This document shows, piece by piece, positions 51,242 through 59,876 of a stretch of DNA of 61,565 bases. The stretch's first letter is position 1, and every line of letters starts with the position of its first letter. Origin of the DNA: CF-118 sp035689345 (GTDB lineage: Bacteria > Chloroflexota > Dormibacteria > Dormibacterales > Dormibacteraceae). The stretch spans positions 1 through 61,565 of the forward strand of contig DASSLR010000070.1 of assembly GCA_035689345.1 (NCBI GenBank). Direction: 5' to 3'. The position numbers were made by a program, and so were the translations under genes. Below the pieces are notes generated by a model. That model saw only the letters and a program-made list of their open reading frames with translations, ran no database searches and had not been told where the DNA came from.

Positions 51242-52162
51242 ATGACGGGAGCCGTGCTGCGAGTTAAACGGTCACCAGTGCAAGATGTTTCGGGTCACGT
51301 GATCGTCGACAGCTATCGCTTCCTGCCTCGCAGCTTCCGTCCCCTCTATGAAGGCCGCGGGCCGTTTCGGAGCGAGGAGGAGCCGGTGTGGACGCCGTTT
51401 GCGAAGCGCTTGAGCGAGGCGAAGATCGCGCTCCTCACGTCGGCCGGTGTCTACATGCGGGACGAGCAGCAGCCCTTCGACGTGGAGGCAGAGCGGGCGC
51501 GCCCGGAGTGGGGCGACCCGTCATGGCGGGCGATCCCCGCCGGCGCCGGGTCGCACGACCTTGGCGTCTCGCATCTGCACATCAACACCGCCGACGTCCA
51601 GGCCGATCCAGAAATCGCCCTGCCGAGCCGCTTGCTCGCGCAGCTGGCGGACGAGAAGGTCATCGGTGCGGCCGCCCAGACCCATTTCGCGGTCATGGGC
51701 TACCAGGACCGCCACCTTCACGATTGGCGCGACAAGACGGCGCCCGAGATCGCGGCCTCGCTGCACGCGGACCGGGTCGATGGGCTGATCCTCGCGCCGG
51801 CTTGACCAGACTGCTGCGCGAACGTGCCCGTGCTGGCACGCTGGATCGAACGAGCCGGGGTCCCGACCGTGGTGGTCACGATGATGCCCGCGGTGGCCGC
51901 AGAGCGCCTGGCGCCGCGAATCCTGGGTGTGGAGTTCCCCTTCGGCCACGCTTTCGGGATGCCGGGTGACAAGGCGATGCAGCGGACGGTGCTGGAGCTC
52001 GCCCTGCGCGTGCTGGCGGGAGGCGGCTCGTGCGGCACCAGGGTCGACCTCGACCTCGAGTGGCCGGTCCCTCTCCAGGAGGCTTACCGGACCTGGCAAC
52101 CGGCTGAGCCCAGCCCCATCGTGAAGAAGCTGATCGAGGCCAGGCGGGCGGCGAACGCCTGA
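51242..52162 (+). CDS. GrdB/PrdB-family reductase, predicted selenoprotein (in-frame TGA)
   Basis: 306 residues if TGA 51803 is read as selenocysteine. The first 187 residues match the glycine/betaine/sarcosine/D-proline reductase selenoprotein B family (PF07355): RLSEAKIALLTSAGVYMRDEQQPFD, SHLHINTADVQADPEIALPSRLL, and DGLILAPA just before the TGA. After the TGA the same frame continues PDCC, VPVLARWIERAGVPTVVVTMMPA, FPFGHAFGMPGD and LDLEWPVP to a normal stop at 52160. The TGA falls at the redox residue, giving UxxC. Start ATG 51242 is the best choice; no strong ribosome site. No other glycine-reductase gene (grdA, grdE, trxA) is near. Confidence 0.82.
51823..51840 (+). promoter_or_regulatory. 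Candidate bacterial SECIS hairpin
   Basis: CGTGCC (51823-51828) pairs with GGCACG (51835-51840) around the 6-base loop CGTGCT. The loop begins 23 bases after TGA 51803-51805, within the 16-37-base window reported for bacterial SECIS elements, and has G at its second base. Confidence 0.5.
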
Positions 52163-52224
52163 GACTCAAATTGAAACTCGAACGGAACTGACTCTGATAC
52201 CCGCCTGGCGAGAGGCTGCGAGCC

Positions 52225-53439
52225 ATGCAGCACCTCTACGCCCGACACCGGCTCGACATCGAGCCGTCGCACCTCGCGGCCGGCCTGGCCGCGATGACGG
52301 CTTCTCACCCCGAGAGCGCGGCCGCTGAGCTGGAGCGCCTGTGGTCGCCGGCCGGCCAGGGCCTGGCGGCCTACTCGGTCCGGAGCGGCTTCCACCTCCT
52401 CCTGAGCGCGCTCGACCTGCCGCCCGGCAGCGAGGTGGTGTTCTCCGCCGTGACGCACCCGGACATGCCGCGGCTCGTGGAGCACCACGGGCTAGTTCCG
52501 GTCCCCGTCGACCTCGACCGGGGCACGCTCGCGCCTCGCCCCGACGCACTGATGCGAGCGATAACCCCCCGCACGCGGATGCTCGTCGTTGCCCACCTGT
52601 TCGGCGGTCTTGCTGACCTCGACCTGGCGTGGGAGATGTGCGAGAGCCGCGGCGTGCTCCTGGTCGAGGACTGCGCGCAGGCCTTTCGCGGCCCGCTCGA
52701 CACCGGCAACCCGCTGGCGGACGTCTCCATGTTCAGCTTCGGCATCCTCAAGACGGCGACGGCGCTCGGAGGTGCTCTCTTCACGGTCAGGAACGCGCCC
52801 CTGCTGCGGCAGCTGCGCGCCCTCCAGGCCGGATGGCCTCCGCAGCGCCGGTCGTCGCACCTGAAGCGTCTCGCGCAGACCTCGGCGTTCGTCTCGCTGA
52901 CGCGGCCGGCTCCGTACGCGCTGCTCGCGCGCGCGGCCGGCGAGGACTTCGATCGCACCGTCAACTCCGCGGTGCGCGCCTTCCCGGCCGGCACCACTGA
53001 CGCGCTCGTCAAGCGCCTCGAGCAGCGGCCCGGCGCGCCGCTCCTGCGACTGCTCCAGCACCGTCTCGAGCACTTCGACTACAGGCGGCTCGACGCGCGG
53101 GCCGCCGCCGGCGAGCGACTCGCGGCCATGCTGCCGCCGGGCATGCACGTGGGCGGTCGCGCGCTCGACCATACGCACTGGCTCTTTCCCGTGACGGCAC
53201 AGGATCCAGCCGCACTCATCGAAGCGGTGCGCGCCGCCGGCTTCGACGCGGCGCGCAAGGCGAGCAGCGTCAACGCGATCGCCGCGCCGGCGGACCGGCC
53301 GGAGCTCGAGCCCCTGTTGGCGCGCGAGGTCATGTCGCGCCTGGTGTTTCTGCCGGCGTATCCGGAGCTGCCGCCGGGCTCGCTCGAGCGGATCGGCAAC
53401 GCGGTCGCGGCGGAGGTCTACGCACATGCAGCGGCCTGA
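52225..53439 (+). CDS. DegT/DnrJ/EryC1/StrS-family PLP protein
   Basis: 404 residues. Fold-type I aminotransferase of the DegT family: SEVVFSAVTHPDMPRLVEHHGLVPVPVDLDRGTLAP, VVAHLFGG, LLVEDCAQAF, SFGILKTATALGGALFTV where the lysine after FGIL would bind PLP. In family members the product is often an amino sugar. ATG 52225. The next gene overlaps its end by 14 bases. Substrate unknown; no nucleotide-sugar genes nearby. Confidence 0.85.
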   Translation: MQHLYARHRLDIEPSHLAAGLAAMTASHPESAAAELERLWSPAGQGLAAYSVRSGFHLLLSALDLPPGSEVVFSAVTHPDMPRLVEHHGLVPVPVDLDRGTLAPRPDALMRAITPRTRMLVVAHLFGGLADLDLAWEMCESRGVLLVEDCAQAFRGPLDTGNPLADVSMFSFGILKTATALGGALFTVRNAPLLRQLRALQAGWPPQRRSSHLKRLAQTSAFVSLTRPAPYALLARAAGEDFDRTVNSAVRAFPAGTTDALVKRLEQRPGAPLLRLLQHRLEHFDYRRLDARAAAGERLAAMLPPGMHVGGRALDHTHWLFPVTAQDPAALIEAVRAAGFDAARKASSVNAIAAPADRPELEPLLAREVMSRLVFLPAYPELPPGSLERIGNAVAAEVYAHAAA

Positions 53440-55024
53440 GACCGTCGAGCGCCTGCATCGCGGCGAGCTCGAGCTGCTGGTGATCGGCGGCGGCATCATC
53501 GGCGCGCGCATCGCCTTCGAGGCCGCGCGGCGCGGACTGGCTACCGCCCTCGTCGACGCGGGCGATTTCGGCGGCGCCACCTCCAGCGCCTCGTCGAAGC
53601 TGGTGCACGGAGGCTTCCGCTACCTCCCGATGGGCGACATCGCGCTCGTGCGCCAGTCGCAACGCGAGCGGACCGTGCTGCTCGAGTCCGTCGCGCCGAA
53701 CCTCGTGCGCCCGATACCGTTCCTGCTGCCCTCGTATCGCGGCGCCGCGAAGGGACCCGGCATGATCGCCGCCGGCATCCTGCTGTACCGCTCGCTCGCC
53801 GGCCGCGGCGGCCACGCCGGGCTGATCGGGCCGGCCACCGCGCGCGGCCTCGTGCCTCCGCTGCGCACCGACGGCCTGGTCATGTGCGGCGTGTTCGAAG
53901 AGGCGGAGACCATCGACGCGCGGCTGGTCCTCGCGACCGTGAAGGCGGCGGCGAAGGCCGGCGCCCTCGTGCTCAATCACGCAAAGGTCACCGGCCTCGA
54001 CCTTCGCCACAACCGCGGAGGCGCGGTCACCGTCGACACCGGCTCGCACGGCGCGATCGAGGTGCACGCGCGGCACGTCATCAACGCGACCGGTCCCTGG
54101 GTGGACCGCGTGCGCCGGCTCGACGACCCAAACAGCGCAGAGCTCGTGCGCCTCAGCAAGGGCGTGCACCTGCTCGCCCCGCTGGAGAGCGAGTGGAAGG
54201 CCGGCGTCGCGCTGCCGCTGGGCGACGGGCGCGTGTCGCTGGGCATCCCGTGGCAGGGCATGCTCATGCTCGGCACCACCGACACGCTGTTCACGGGCGA
54301 CCCGTCGCGCGTGGAGGTGACGCAGTCGGACGCGCGCACCGTGCTGGACGAGGCTTCGAGGTTTCTGCCGCCCGACGTGCTCAAACCCGACCGCGTCCGG
54401 TTCGAGATCGCCGGTCTGCGGGCGCTGCCGGTGGGAGACGGCAACGTCGCCGACGCGCGGCGCGACCACGTCATCGACGTCAGCCGCTACGGGCTGATCT
54501 CCGTGGCCGGCGGCAAGCTCACCACGCACCGACTGATCGCGCTCCACGCGCTCAGCCGCGTGCGCGACGACCGGCTGCGGGTCCTCGTGCCCGATTCGAG
54601 CCGGCTGCCCGGCACGGGCTGGAGCCCGCGCGTCGCCGGATGCGGTCTCGAACCCGACGTGGCGGACCACCTCGAGCGTCTCTATGGCGACGAGGCCGGC
54701 CGTGTGCTCGACCTCGCGGCCACCATGCCCGACGGCCTGGTGAGGATCCATCCCGGCGGTCCCGACGTGTGGGCGCAGGCCATGTATGCGGTCCGCTCCG
54801 AGTGGGCGGTCACCGCGAACGACATCGCGCGTCGCCGCACCACCCTGTCGGTCAGGGGCCACCTGACCGAGGCCATCGTCGCCAGGCTTGCGGCCATCGC
54901 ATACTCGAATGGCCTTGGTGCGGCTGGAGTCGGTGCAGCGCAAGACCGGCGGGCGGATTCACCTCACGCCGCGCGTGCCCCGCAAGGGGCCGGTGACAAC
55001 CCTGTGCGGGCAGGTTCTCGGTGA
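53426..55024 (+). CDS. glpD: Glycerol-3-phosphate dehydrogenase/oxidase (FAD)
   Basis: 532 residues, GlpD/DadA-type FAD protein. LLVIGGGIIGARIAFEAARRGL (FAD motif), GGATSSASSKLVHGGFRYL, RPIPFLLPSYRG, ATGPWVDRVRRL and LISVAGGKLTTHR are present in family order. It should oxidise sn-glycerol 3-phosphate to dihydroxyacetone phosphate at the membrane. The last 38 residues (after LAAIAYSNGL) are Ala/Arg/Gly-rich without family character, overlapping the next gene by 116 bases. Confidence 0.9.
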   Translation: MQRPETVERLHRGELELLVIGGGIIGARIAFEAARRGLATALVDAGDFGGATSSASSKLVHGGFRYLPMGDIALVRQSQRERTVLLESVAPNLVRPIPFLLPSYRGAAKGPGMIAAGILLYRSLAGRGGHAGLIGPATARGLVPPLRTDGLVMCGVFEEAETIDARLVLATVKAAAKAGALVLNHAKVTGLDLRHNRGGAVTVDTGSHGAIEVHARHVINATGPWVDRVRRLDDPNSAELVRLSKGVHLLAPLESEWKAGVALPLGDGRVSLGIPWQGMLMLGTTDTLFTGDPSRVEVTQSDARTVLDEASRFLPPDVLKPDRVRFEIAGLRALPVGDGNVADARRDHVIDVSRYGLISVAGGKLTTHRLIALHALSRVRDDRLRVLVPDSSRLPGTGWSPRVAGCGLEPDVADHLERLYGDEAGRVLDLAATMPDGLVRIHPGGPDVWAQAMYAVRSEWAVTANDIARRRTTLSVRGHLTEAIVARLAAIAYSNGLGAAGVGAAQDRRADSPHAARAPQGAGDNPVRAGSR

Positions 55025-55499
55025 AGGCGCGTTCGCGGCGTCCGAGATGCCGGCCGACTGCGCCAACTGCATAAGAAGGTCGCGAGACCAGAGCCGGATC
55101 TCGTCCGCGTTCTTCGAGTCCGAGGAAGGCTCGGAGCTCCTGCGCCTGTCGCTCGAGCAGGCGCGCGCGCGCAGGCCCGCCGCCAGGCCGGGCGAGAAGG
55201 CGCCGGCGGCGCAAGCTCCGCGCAAGCCCGTGCTGCGCGTCGTGCCGCCGCCACCCACGATGCCGGAACGCGTCGGCGAGCTCGTGACCGACGGCTTCCG
55301 GTCGTCGGGCCAGGGCGTCTGGACCAGCCCCGGCGGGGTGATCGTGCGCATGGCCGGCAAGAACCGCGAGCAGTTCGAGGAGCTGATCTTCGACGGCTCG
55401 GTCATCGTGAGGCGCGACGCCGCGGGCATGCGGGTGCGGGCTGGTGACGTCGAGGTGAGGCAGGCGCGGGACGGCCTCGAGGTGCGGCTCAAGCGCTGA
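54909..55499 (+). CDS. Protein with Cys-rich N-terminal motif, unknown
   Basis: 196 residues. Near the N-terminus, TTLCGQVL...DCANCIRRS suggests a small metal-binding site. A Pro/Ala/Arg linker follows (about residues 80-115) and then a beta domain (GGVIVRMAGKNREQFEELIFDGSVIVRRD). No family recognised. The start at ATG 54909 lies 116 bases inside glpD; the amino-acid composition supports this frame rather than the glpD tail as the real coding frame there. Confidence 0.65.
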   Translation: MALVRLESVQRKTGGRIHLTPRVPRKGPVTTLCGQVLGEGAFAASEMPADCANCIRRSRDQSRISSAFFESEEGSELLRLSLEQARARRPAARPGEKAPAAQAPRKPVLRVVPPPPTMPERVGELVTDGFRSSGQGVWTSPGGVIVRMAGKNREQFEELIFDGSVIVRRDAAGMRVRAGDVEVRQARDGLEVRLKR

Positions 55500-55536
55500 C
55501 CGGGTAGTCGCCGATACCCGCGCGTATCAGTTACCG

Positions 55537-57408
55537 ATGACCTGGCGGCACAGGATCGCCTTGCTGGCCGGCGCGCTCACGACCGCCGCCATCGCCGTGG
55601 CGCCGACCTCCGCCCACGCGTCGTCGATGCCTCTGCTCGCGACCTGCCAGGGCCGGTCCGACAGCGTCGACGCGTTCGTGTACCGGATGTGCACGGGCTT
55701 CGTGCCGAGCTTCGACGGCGTCCCGCTCGACGTCGACCTCACGCTGCCCGCGACGGCCGCGCCGGCAGGCGGCTACCCGCTGCTCGTGATGATGCACGGC
55801 TGGGGCAACTCGAAGACCGACTGGGAAAGCGCCGATTTCTGCGACTCCGGCTCGGCGGACAAGTGCAACTACAACAACGTGGCCTTCGCGCATCGCGGCT
55901 ACGCGGTGTTGAACTACACGGCGCGCGGATTCCACGGCTCGTGCGGCCCGGGGAGCCCGAACGCGGCAAGCCCGGCGTGCGCGACCGGATGGACGCACCT
56001 CTCGGACATGCGCTGGGAGGCGCACGACACGCAGTTCCTCGCCGGCGTGCTCGTCGACGCGGGCGTCGCCAGGCCGGGCATCGCGGTCAGCGGCGGTTCC
56101 TACGGCGGCGGCCAGTCGTGGCTTCTCGCGCTGCTTGCCAACCGCGTGATGACGCCGAGTGGAGCGCTCGTGCCGTGGAGGTCGCCGGCCGGCGTCGCCA
56201 TGCACGTCGCCGTGGCCGCGCCCAAGTACCCGTGGACCGACCTGGTCGACGCCCTGCTGCCAAACGGCCGCGCGTCCGACGGCGTGACCAGCCCGAACGG
56301 CGACCGCACGTCGCCATACGGCATCGACAAGCAGTCGTACGTCGAATACCTGTATGCGTCGGGCGCGTCGAGCGCGCGCTACGCGGCGCCCAGCCAGGAC
56401 CCGACGGCCGACCTGACCACGTGGCACACGGAGATAGCGGCGGGCGAGACGCCGGCCGAGAGCACGTACGCGCCCGCGATCATCGACCAGATCACGCGGT
56501 TCCGCTCGGCCTACTACCAGTCGGGCCTCATCACCACCGACGTCGCGGCGCGCACCGAGACTCCGGTCTTCGACATGCAGGGCTGGACCGACGCGTTGTT
56601 CCCGGAGTCGCAGGGCGCGTCGATGATCGAGAAGCTTCGCGCCGCCGACCCGGGCTGGCCGGCATTCTTCTACGCGTCCGACCTCGGCCACCCGCCCGCG
56701 AACAACATGAAGTTCTCCGAATGGCGTGTGATCAACGCGAAGGCCGCCGCGTTCATCGGCCGTTACATGGGCGAGGGCGGTGGCCTGCCAGGAGCCGTCT
56801 ACCAGGAGCAGCTGGTCAACTGCGGCGCGTCCGCGGGAGCTGTGTTCTCCGGCTCGAGCCTGACGGCCATCGAGCCGGGCCGCGCGACATTCGGCTCGAG
56901 CGAAGCCGGACACGCGACCGCCTCGGCGCCGTCAGATTCCGCGGCCGGAGCGGCCACCGACCCGCTCGTGTTCTACATCGGCAACGGCCAGCGGGGCGGC
57001 TGCATCACTTTGCCGGGGACCCTGCCGGCGAACGGCGCGATGAGTTCATGGACGTTCCCCGTGTGCACGGCGTTCACGATGCTCGGCCAGCCGATGCTGG
57101 CGGTGAACGCCACCATCGCCGGCACCGACGCCGAGGTCAACGCGCGCCTGTGGGACGTGGCGCAGGACGGCAGCGTCACGCTCGTCACGCGCGGCGTGTA
57201 CCGCTGGAACGGATCGCCGCCCGGCGCCGCCTCGATCGGCTACGCGCTGCTCGGCAGCGGCTGGACGTTCGCCGCGGGACATCGGATTCGCCTCGAGGTC
57301 ACCCAGAACGACGCGCCCTACGCGCGCCTCGACAACTACGCGTCGTCGATCGCGTACGCCTCGATCAGCCTGACGCTGCCGACGACAGGCTCTTCCGCCG
57401 GCTGCTGA
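55537..57408 (+). CDS. Secreted CocE/NonD-type alpha/beta hydrolase
   Basis: 623 residues with a signal peptide cleaved near ATSAHA-type site (TSAHA|SS). The catalytic domain has YPLLVMMHGWGNSKTDWES (oxyanion region), VSGGSYGGGQSWLLALLA (nucleophile serine) and DLGHPPANNMKFSEWRV (candidate histidine). A C-terminal jelly-roll domain (VNATIAGTDAEVNARLWDV) matches the X-Pro dipeptidyl-peptidase/CocE C-terminal domain. Probably an extracellular esterase or peptidase. Its 3' end overlaps the convergent gene by 73 bases. Confidence 0.85.
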   Translation: MTWRHRIALLAGALTTAAIAVAPTSAHASSMPLLATCQGRSDSVDAFVYRMCTGFVPSFDGVPLDVDLTLPATAAPAGGYPLLVMMHGWGNSKTDWESADFCDSGSADKCNYNNVAFAHRGYAVLNYTARGFHGSCGPGSPNAASPACATGWTHLSDMRWEAHDTQFLAGVLVDAGVARPGIAVSGGSYGGGQSWLLALLANRVMTPSGALVPWRSPAGVAMHVAVAAPKYPWTDLVDALLPNGRASDGVTSPNGDRTSPYGIDKQSYVEYLYASGASSARYAAPSQDPTADLTTWHTEIAAGETPAESTYAPAIIDQITRFRSAYYQSGLITTDVAARTETPVFDMQGWTDALFPESQGASMIEKLRAADPGWPAFFYASDLGHPPANNMKFSEWRVINAKAAAFIGRYMGEGGGLPGAVYQEQLVNCGASAGAVFSGSSLTAIEPGRATFGSSEAGHATASAPSDSAAGAATDPLVFYIGNGQRGGCITLPGTLPANGAMSSWTFPVCTAFTMLGQPMLAVNATIAGTDAEVNARLWDVAQDGSVTLVTRGVYRWNGSPPGAASIGYALLGSGWTFAAGHRIRLEVTQNDAPYARLDNYASSIAYASISLTLPTTGSSAGC

Positions 57409-59435
57409 ACGCGCGGCTGAGCAGCGATCGACCGCTTCCGCCCGCCGCCTATGAGCGCGATTGAGGTCCAGCCGATCCAGATGATCTCGAGGACCAGCCG
57501 CACCCAGACCGCCCCGGCCGGCAGAGGCAGCATCACGATTCCGCTGTCGACCGCCTCCAGCAGCGCCACCGCGCCAAGACAGACCGTGAGGATCGCGAGC
57601 CTGCGAGTCGGCATCATGCGTCCCGCCACGAGCCAGCCGATGCCCAGCACGGCGATGCCGGCCGCGGAGAGGTACCAGAACTGCTCGACGCCGGCAACTA
57701 GCGAGACGAGGGCGCCGGCAAGGGCCGCGCCGAACGCGATGAGGTCGATGGCGTCACGGTCAGGTTTCCTGCGGATCAGGACGAGGAAAAGCAGCGCCAC
57801 CGCGAGCAGCTGAACGCCGGGGCCGACCAGCTGAATGTCGAGCAACACTCCACCCCCGCTGCCCGGGCGCGGTGGAGTGTCGAACCAGCTGCACCCGAGC
57901 GGCAGCGTCCGCGAGCCCATGTCGTAGCTCCCGCAGAGGCCGAAGATGATCAGCTTGTTCGGGTCGTCCAGCAGGCGCTTCACAGGCGCCCACGTCGAGC
58001 AGGAGGGGAGCGTCAGCGGCTCCACCCCGGTCGGATGGTCCGTCTGCCAGCAGCTGCCGATGCCCTGTCCGTCCCAGAAGAAATCGAGACCGTTGGGCAT
58101 CGAACTGCCGTCCGGGCTCGTGCCCATGTGGTTGCCCTCGTAGCGGTCGAAGTTGGACGTCTCCTCCTGCGCGGACCACTGGAAGTCGTTGCGCACCCAG
58201 CCCGGCACCCAGGTCTGCACGAAGCCGACGCGCCAGTTGTCGTACACCCAGTTGTCGCGGAAGACGTCGTAGTTGCCTCCGATCACGAGCACGCCGGCGC
58301 CGACCGGCACGCCAGGGTTCGGGCACACGATCCCGTTCTCGATCCCGCGCTGCAGATACGGACGGGTGCACGTGCCGTCGCGCACGGCGCCGTAGAAGTT
58401 CGAGTTGTTGGAGTGGATGAGGTTGTGCTCGAACAGGGCGTGGTTCTGCGGCAGGCCGGGGTGATTCGGGAACAGGCTGTCCATCGACGCGCCCGACTGG
58501 TTGTGATCGAGCTCGTTGTCGTGGGCCCAGACCGAATCGCCACCCGTGCCCGAGTAGCCGATGTTGTTGCCATGGCTGCGGCAGTGGCTAACCTCGATCG
58601 CGTACCGAGGCACGTCGAATCCTCGAGTGCGGTTGATGTCCGACGTGCCTCCGGGATAGATGCCGGAGTCGCCGTTGCCGTAGGCCTCGCAGTTGGTGAT
58701 CAGGCCGTGGTCGGAGGCGAACGTCAGGAAGCCGTACTCCACGTCCCACCGGCCGATGACGTCGTCGATCACGAAGCCGTCGGTCTCGAGCACGTACACG
58801 GCGTTGAACGTCGAGCGCTCCGCGATGAAGTTGCGGAGGTAGAGGCCGTTGGTGCGGTCTCCGCGAATGACGTTCAGCTTCTGGAACTGGGCATCGAAAA
58901 CGACGTCGGACGGTGCTGCGCCGGTGCCTTCGATCTGCAGGTCCTTGACGCCGAAGATGCCGACCAGGTTCTGCTGGTGCGGACACGCCTTCTGCTGCTC
59001 GTAGCTCAGGATCTGGTACCCGGCCGGAGCTGGGGCGCGCGGCGCATCGAGGTGGTTGCAGGCGTCGGACTCCGGAAGCAGGCTCGGCTCTTCCCGGTAG
59101 AGCCCGGGCAGCACGTAGATGGTCGTGCCCGCCTGCACCACGTGGTCGACGGCGGCCTGGAGGTCGCGATATCCGCCCTGCAGGCACTCCGCGTACAGGG
59201 TGCGATTCAGAGCCTTGAGCTGGTCCGAAAACGAGGCGATGCGCGCCGCGAAGTCGGAGTCGTCCTGCTTGCACACGAGCAGGTGCGGTCCCGACGTCCT
59301 GTACACGGGGACATGGCCGCTGCCGTCAGGAAAATGCGTGGGCCGTTCGTAATGGGCGCCGGCCGCGACCGGCACGAGCGCCGCGGCAACGGCCGCGACG
59401 ACGGCGAGCAGAAAGAGGCGAACGGGACGCGGCAC
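57336..59435 (-). CDS. Secreted right-handed beta-helix protein with membrane tail
   Basis: 699 residues. Signal peptide (LFLLAVVAAVAAALVPVAAGAHY), then a parallel beta-helix domain of about 480 residues with repeated PbH1-like turns (NGLYLRNFIAERSTFNAVYVLETDGFVIDDVIG, DHGLITNCEAYGNGDSGIYPGG). The C-terminal third has about five membrane helices (VQLLAVALLFLVLI, LIAFGAALAGALVSLVAG, AGIAVLGIGWLVAGRM, LEIIWIGWTSIALIG). Pectate-lyase-like folds bind or cut polysaccharides; joined to a membrane domain this would be a surface-anchored sugar-binding protein, as inference. GTG start. Confidence 0.8.
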   Translation of the reverse strand: MPRPVRLFLLAVVAAVAAALVPVAAGAHYERPTHFPDGSGHVPVYRTSGPHLLVCKQDDSDFAARIASFSDQLKALNRTLYAECLQGGYRDLQAAVDHVVQAGTTIYVLPGLYREEPSLLPESDACNHLDAPRAPAPAGYQILSYEQQKACPHQQNLVGIFGVKDLQIEGTGAAPSDVVFDAQFQKLNVIRGDRTNGLYLRNFIAERSTFNAVYVLETDGFVIDDVIGRWDVEYGFLTFASDHGLITNCEAYGNGDSGIYPGGTSDINRTRGFDVPRYAIEVSHCRSHGNNIGYSGTGGDSVWAHDNELDHNQSGASMDSLFPNHPGLPQNHALFEHNLIHSNNSNFYGAVRDGTCTRPYLQRGIENGIVCPNPGVPVGAGVLVIGGNYDVFRDNWVYDNWRVGFVQTWVPGWVRNDFQWSAQEETSNFDRYEGNHMGTSPDGSSMPNGLDFFWDGQGIGSCWQTDHPTGVEPLTLPSCSTWAPVKRLLDDPNKLIIFGLCGSYDMGSRTLPLGCSWFDTPPRPGSGGGVLLDIQLVGPGVQLLAVALLFLVLIRRKPDRDAIDLIAFGAALAGALVSLVAGVEQFWYLSAAGIAVLGIGWLVAGRMMPTRRLAILTVCLGAVALLEAVDSGIVMLPLPAGAVWVRLVLEIIWIGWTSIALIGGGRKRSIAAQPRVQQPAEEPVVGSVRLIEAYAIDDA

Positions 59436-59465
59436 CGCGGCCGGATTCTAGCGACGCCGGAACTG

Positions 59466-59876
59466 CTAGGGCTTCTTGCTCGGGCTGCTCGACGGTTTGG
59501 CCGACGCAGACACGTGCGCTGAGGGCGAGGCCGTGACGTTGGTTCGCGCCTGGGATGCGATGGTCCCCGGCGCCGCGTGCACAGGGGCGCCGAACCACGG
59601 GAGCCGGTAGCCGGCGGCATGGACCACGGCCAGCGCGATGACGACCATCAACGCCAGCAGCACGAGCAGTCCCGCCATCTCCCACTCGAAGCGACGCGCG
59701 AGGGTGAGCCACAGCGGAGCCTCGGGCGCGCCCGGCGCGACCCAGCCGCAGATCGGGCACTTGCCCTCGGTGTAGCGCGGATCGAAGCTCCAGCCGTCGA
59801 GCTCGCAGAAAGCCTTGCTGGTGGTGGCGGGTTTGCGCTTGCGCATGCGCGAGACGTGCCACGCGACGGTGCTCAT
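59466..59876 (-). CDS. Zinc-ribbon membrane protein
   Basis: 136 residues. After a basic N-terminus, FCELDGWSFDPRYTEGKCPICGW has a CxxC zinc ribbon, then one membrane helix (LLVLLALMVVIALAVVHAAGY) and a Ser/Ala/Pro-rich tail outside. ATG 59876 overlaps the stop of the upstream gene (ATGA). No family recognised. Confidence 0.7.
   Translation of the reverse strand: MSTVAWHVSRMRKRKPATTSKAFCELDGWSFDPRYTEGKCPICGWVAPGAPEAPLWLTLARRFEWEMAGLLVLLALMVVIALAVVHAAGYRLPWFGAPVHAAPGTIASQARTNVTASPSAHVSASAKPSSSPSKKP

Noticed and set aside
53330..54943. 537-residue minus-strand frame opposite glpD
   Set aside because: No family motif and Arg/Val/Gly-rich; glpD is well supported.
55531..56913. 460-residue minus-strand frame opposite the CocE-like gene
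   Set aside because: Antisense shadow; the plus-strand gene has a signal peptide and hydrolase motifs.
58035..59522. 495-residue plus-strand frame opposite the beta-helix gene
   Set aside because: Val/Arg-rich antisense frame; the minus strand has a signal peptide, PbH1 repeats and membrane helices.
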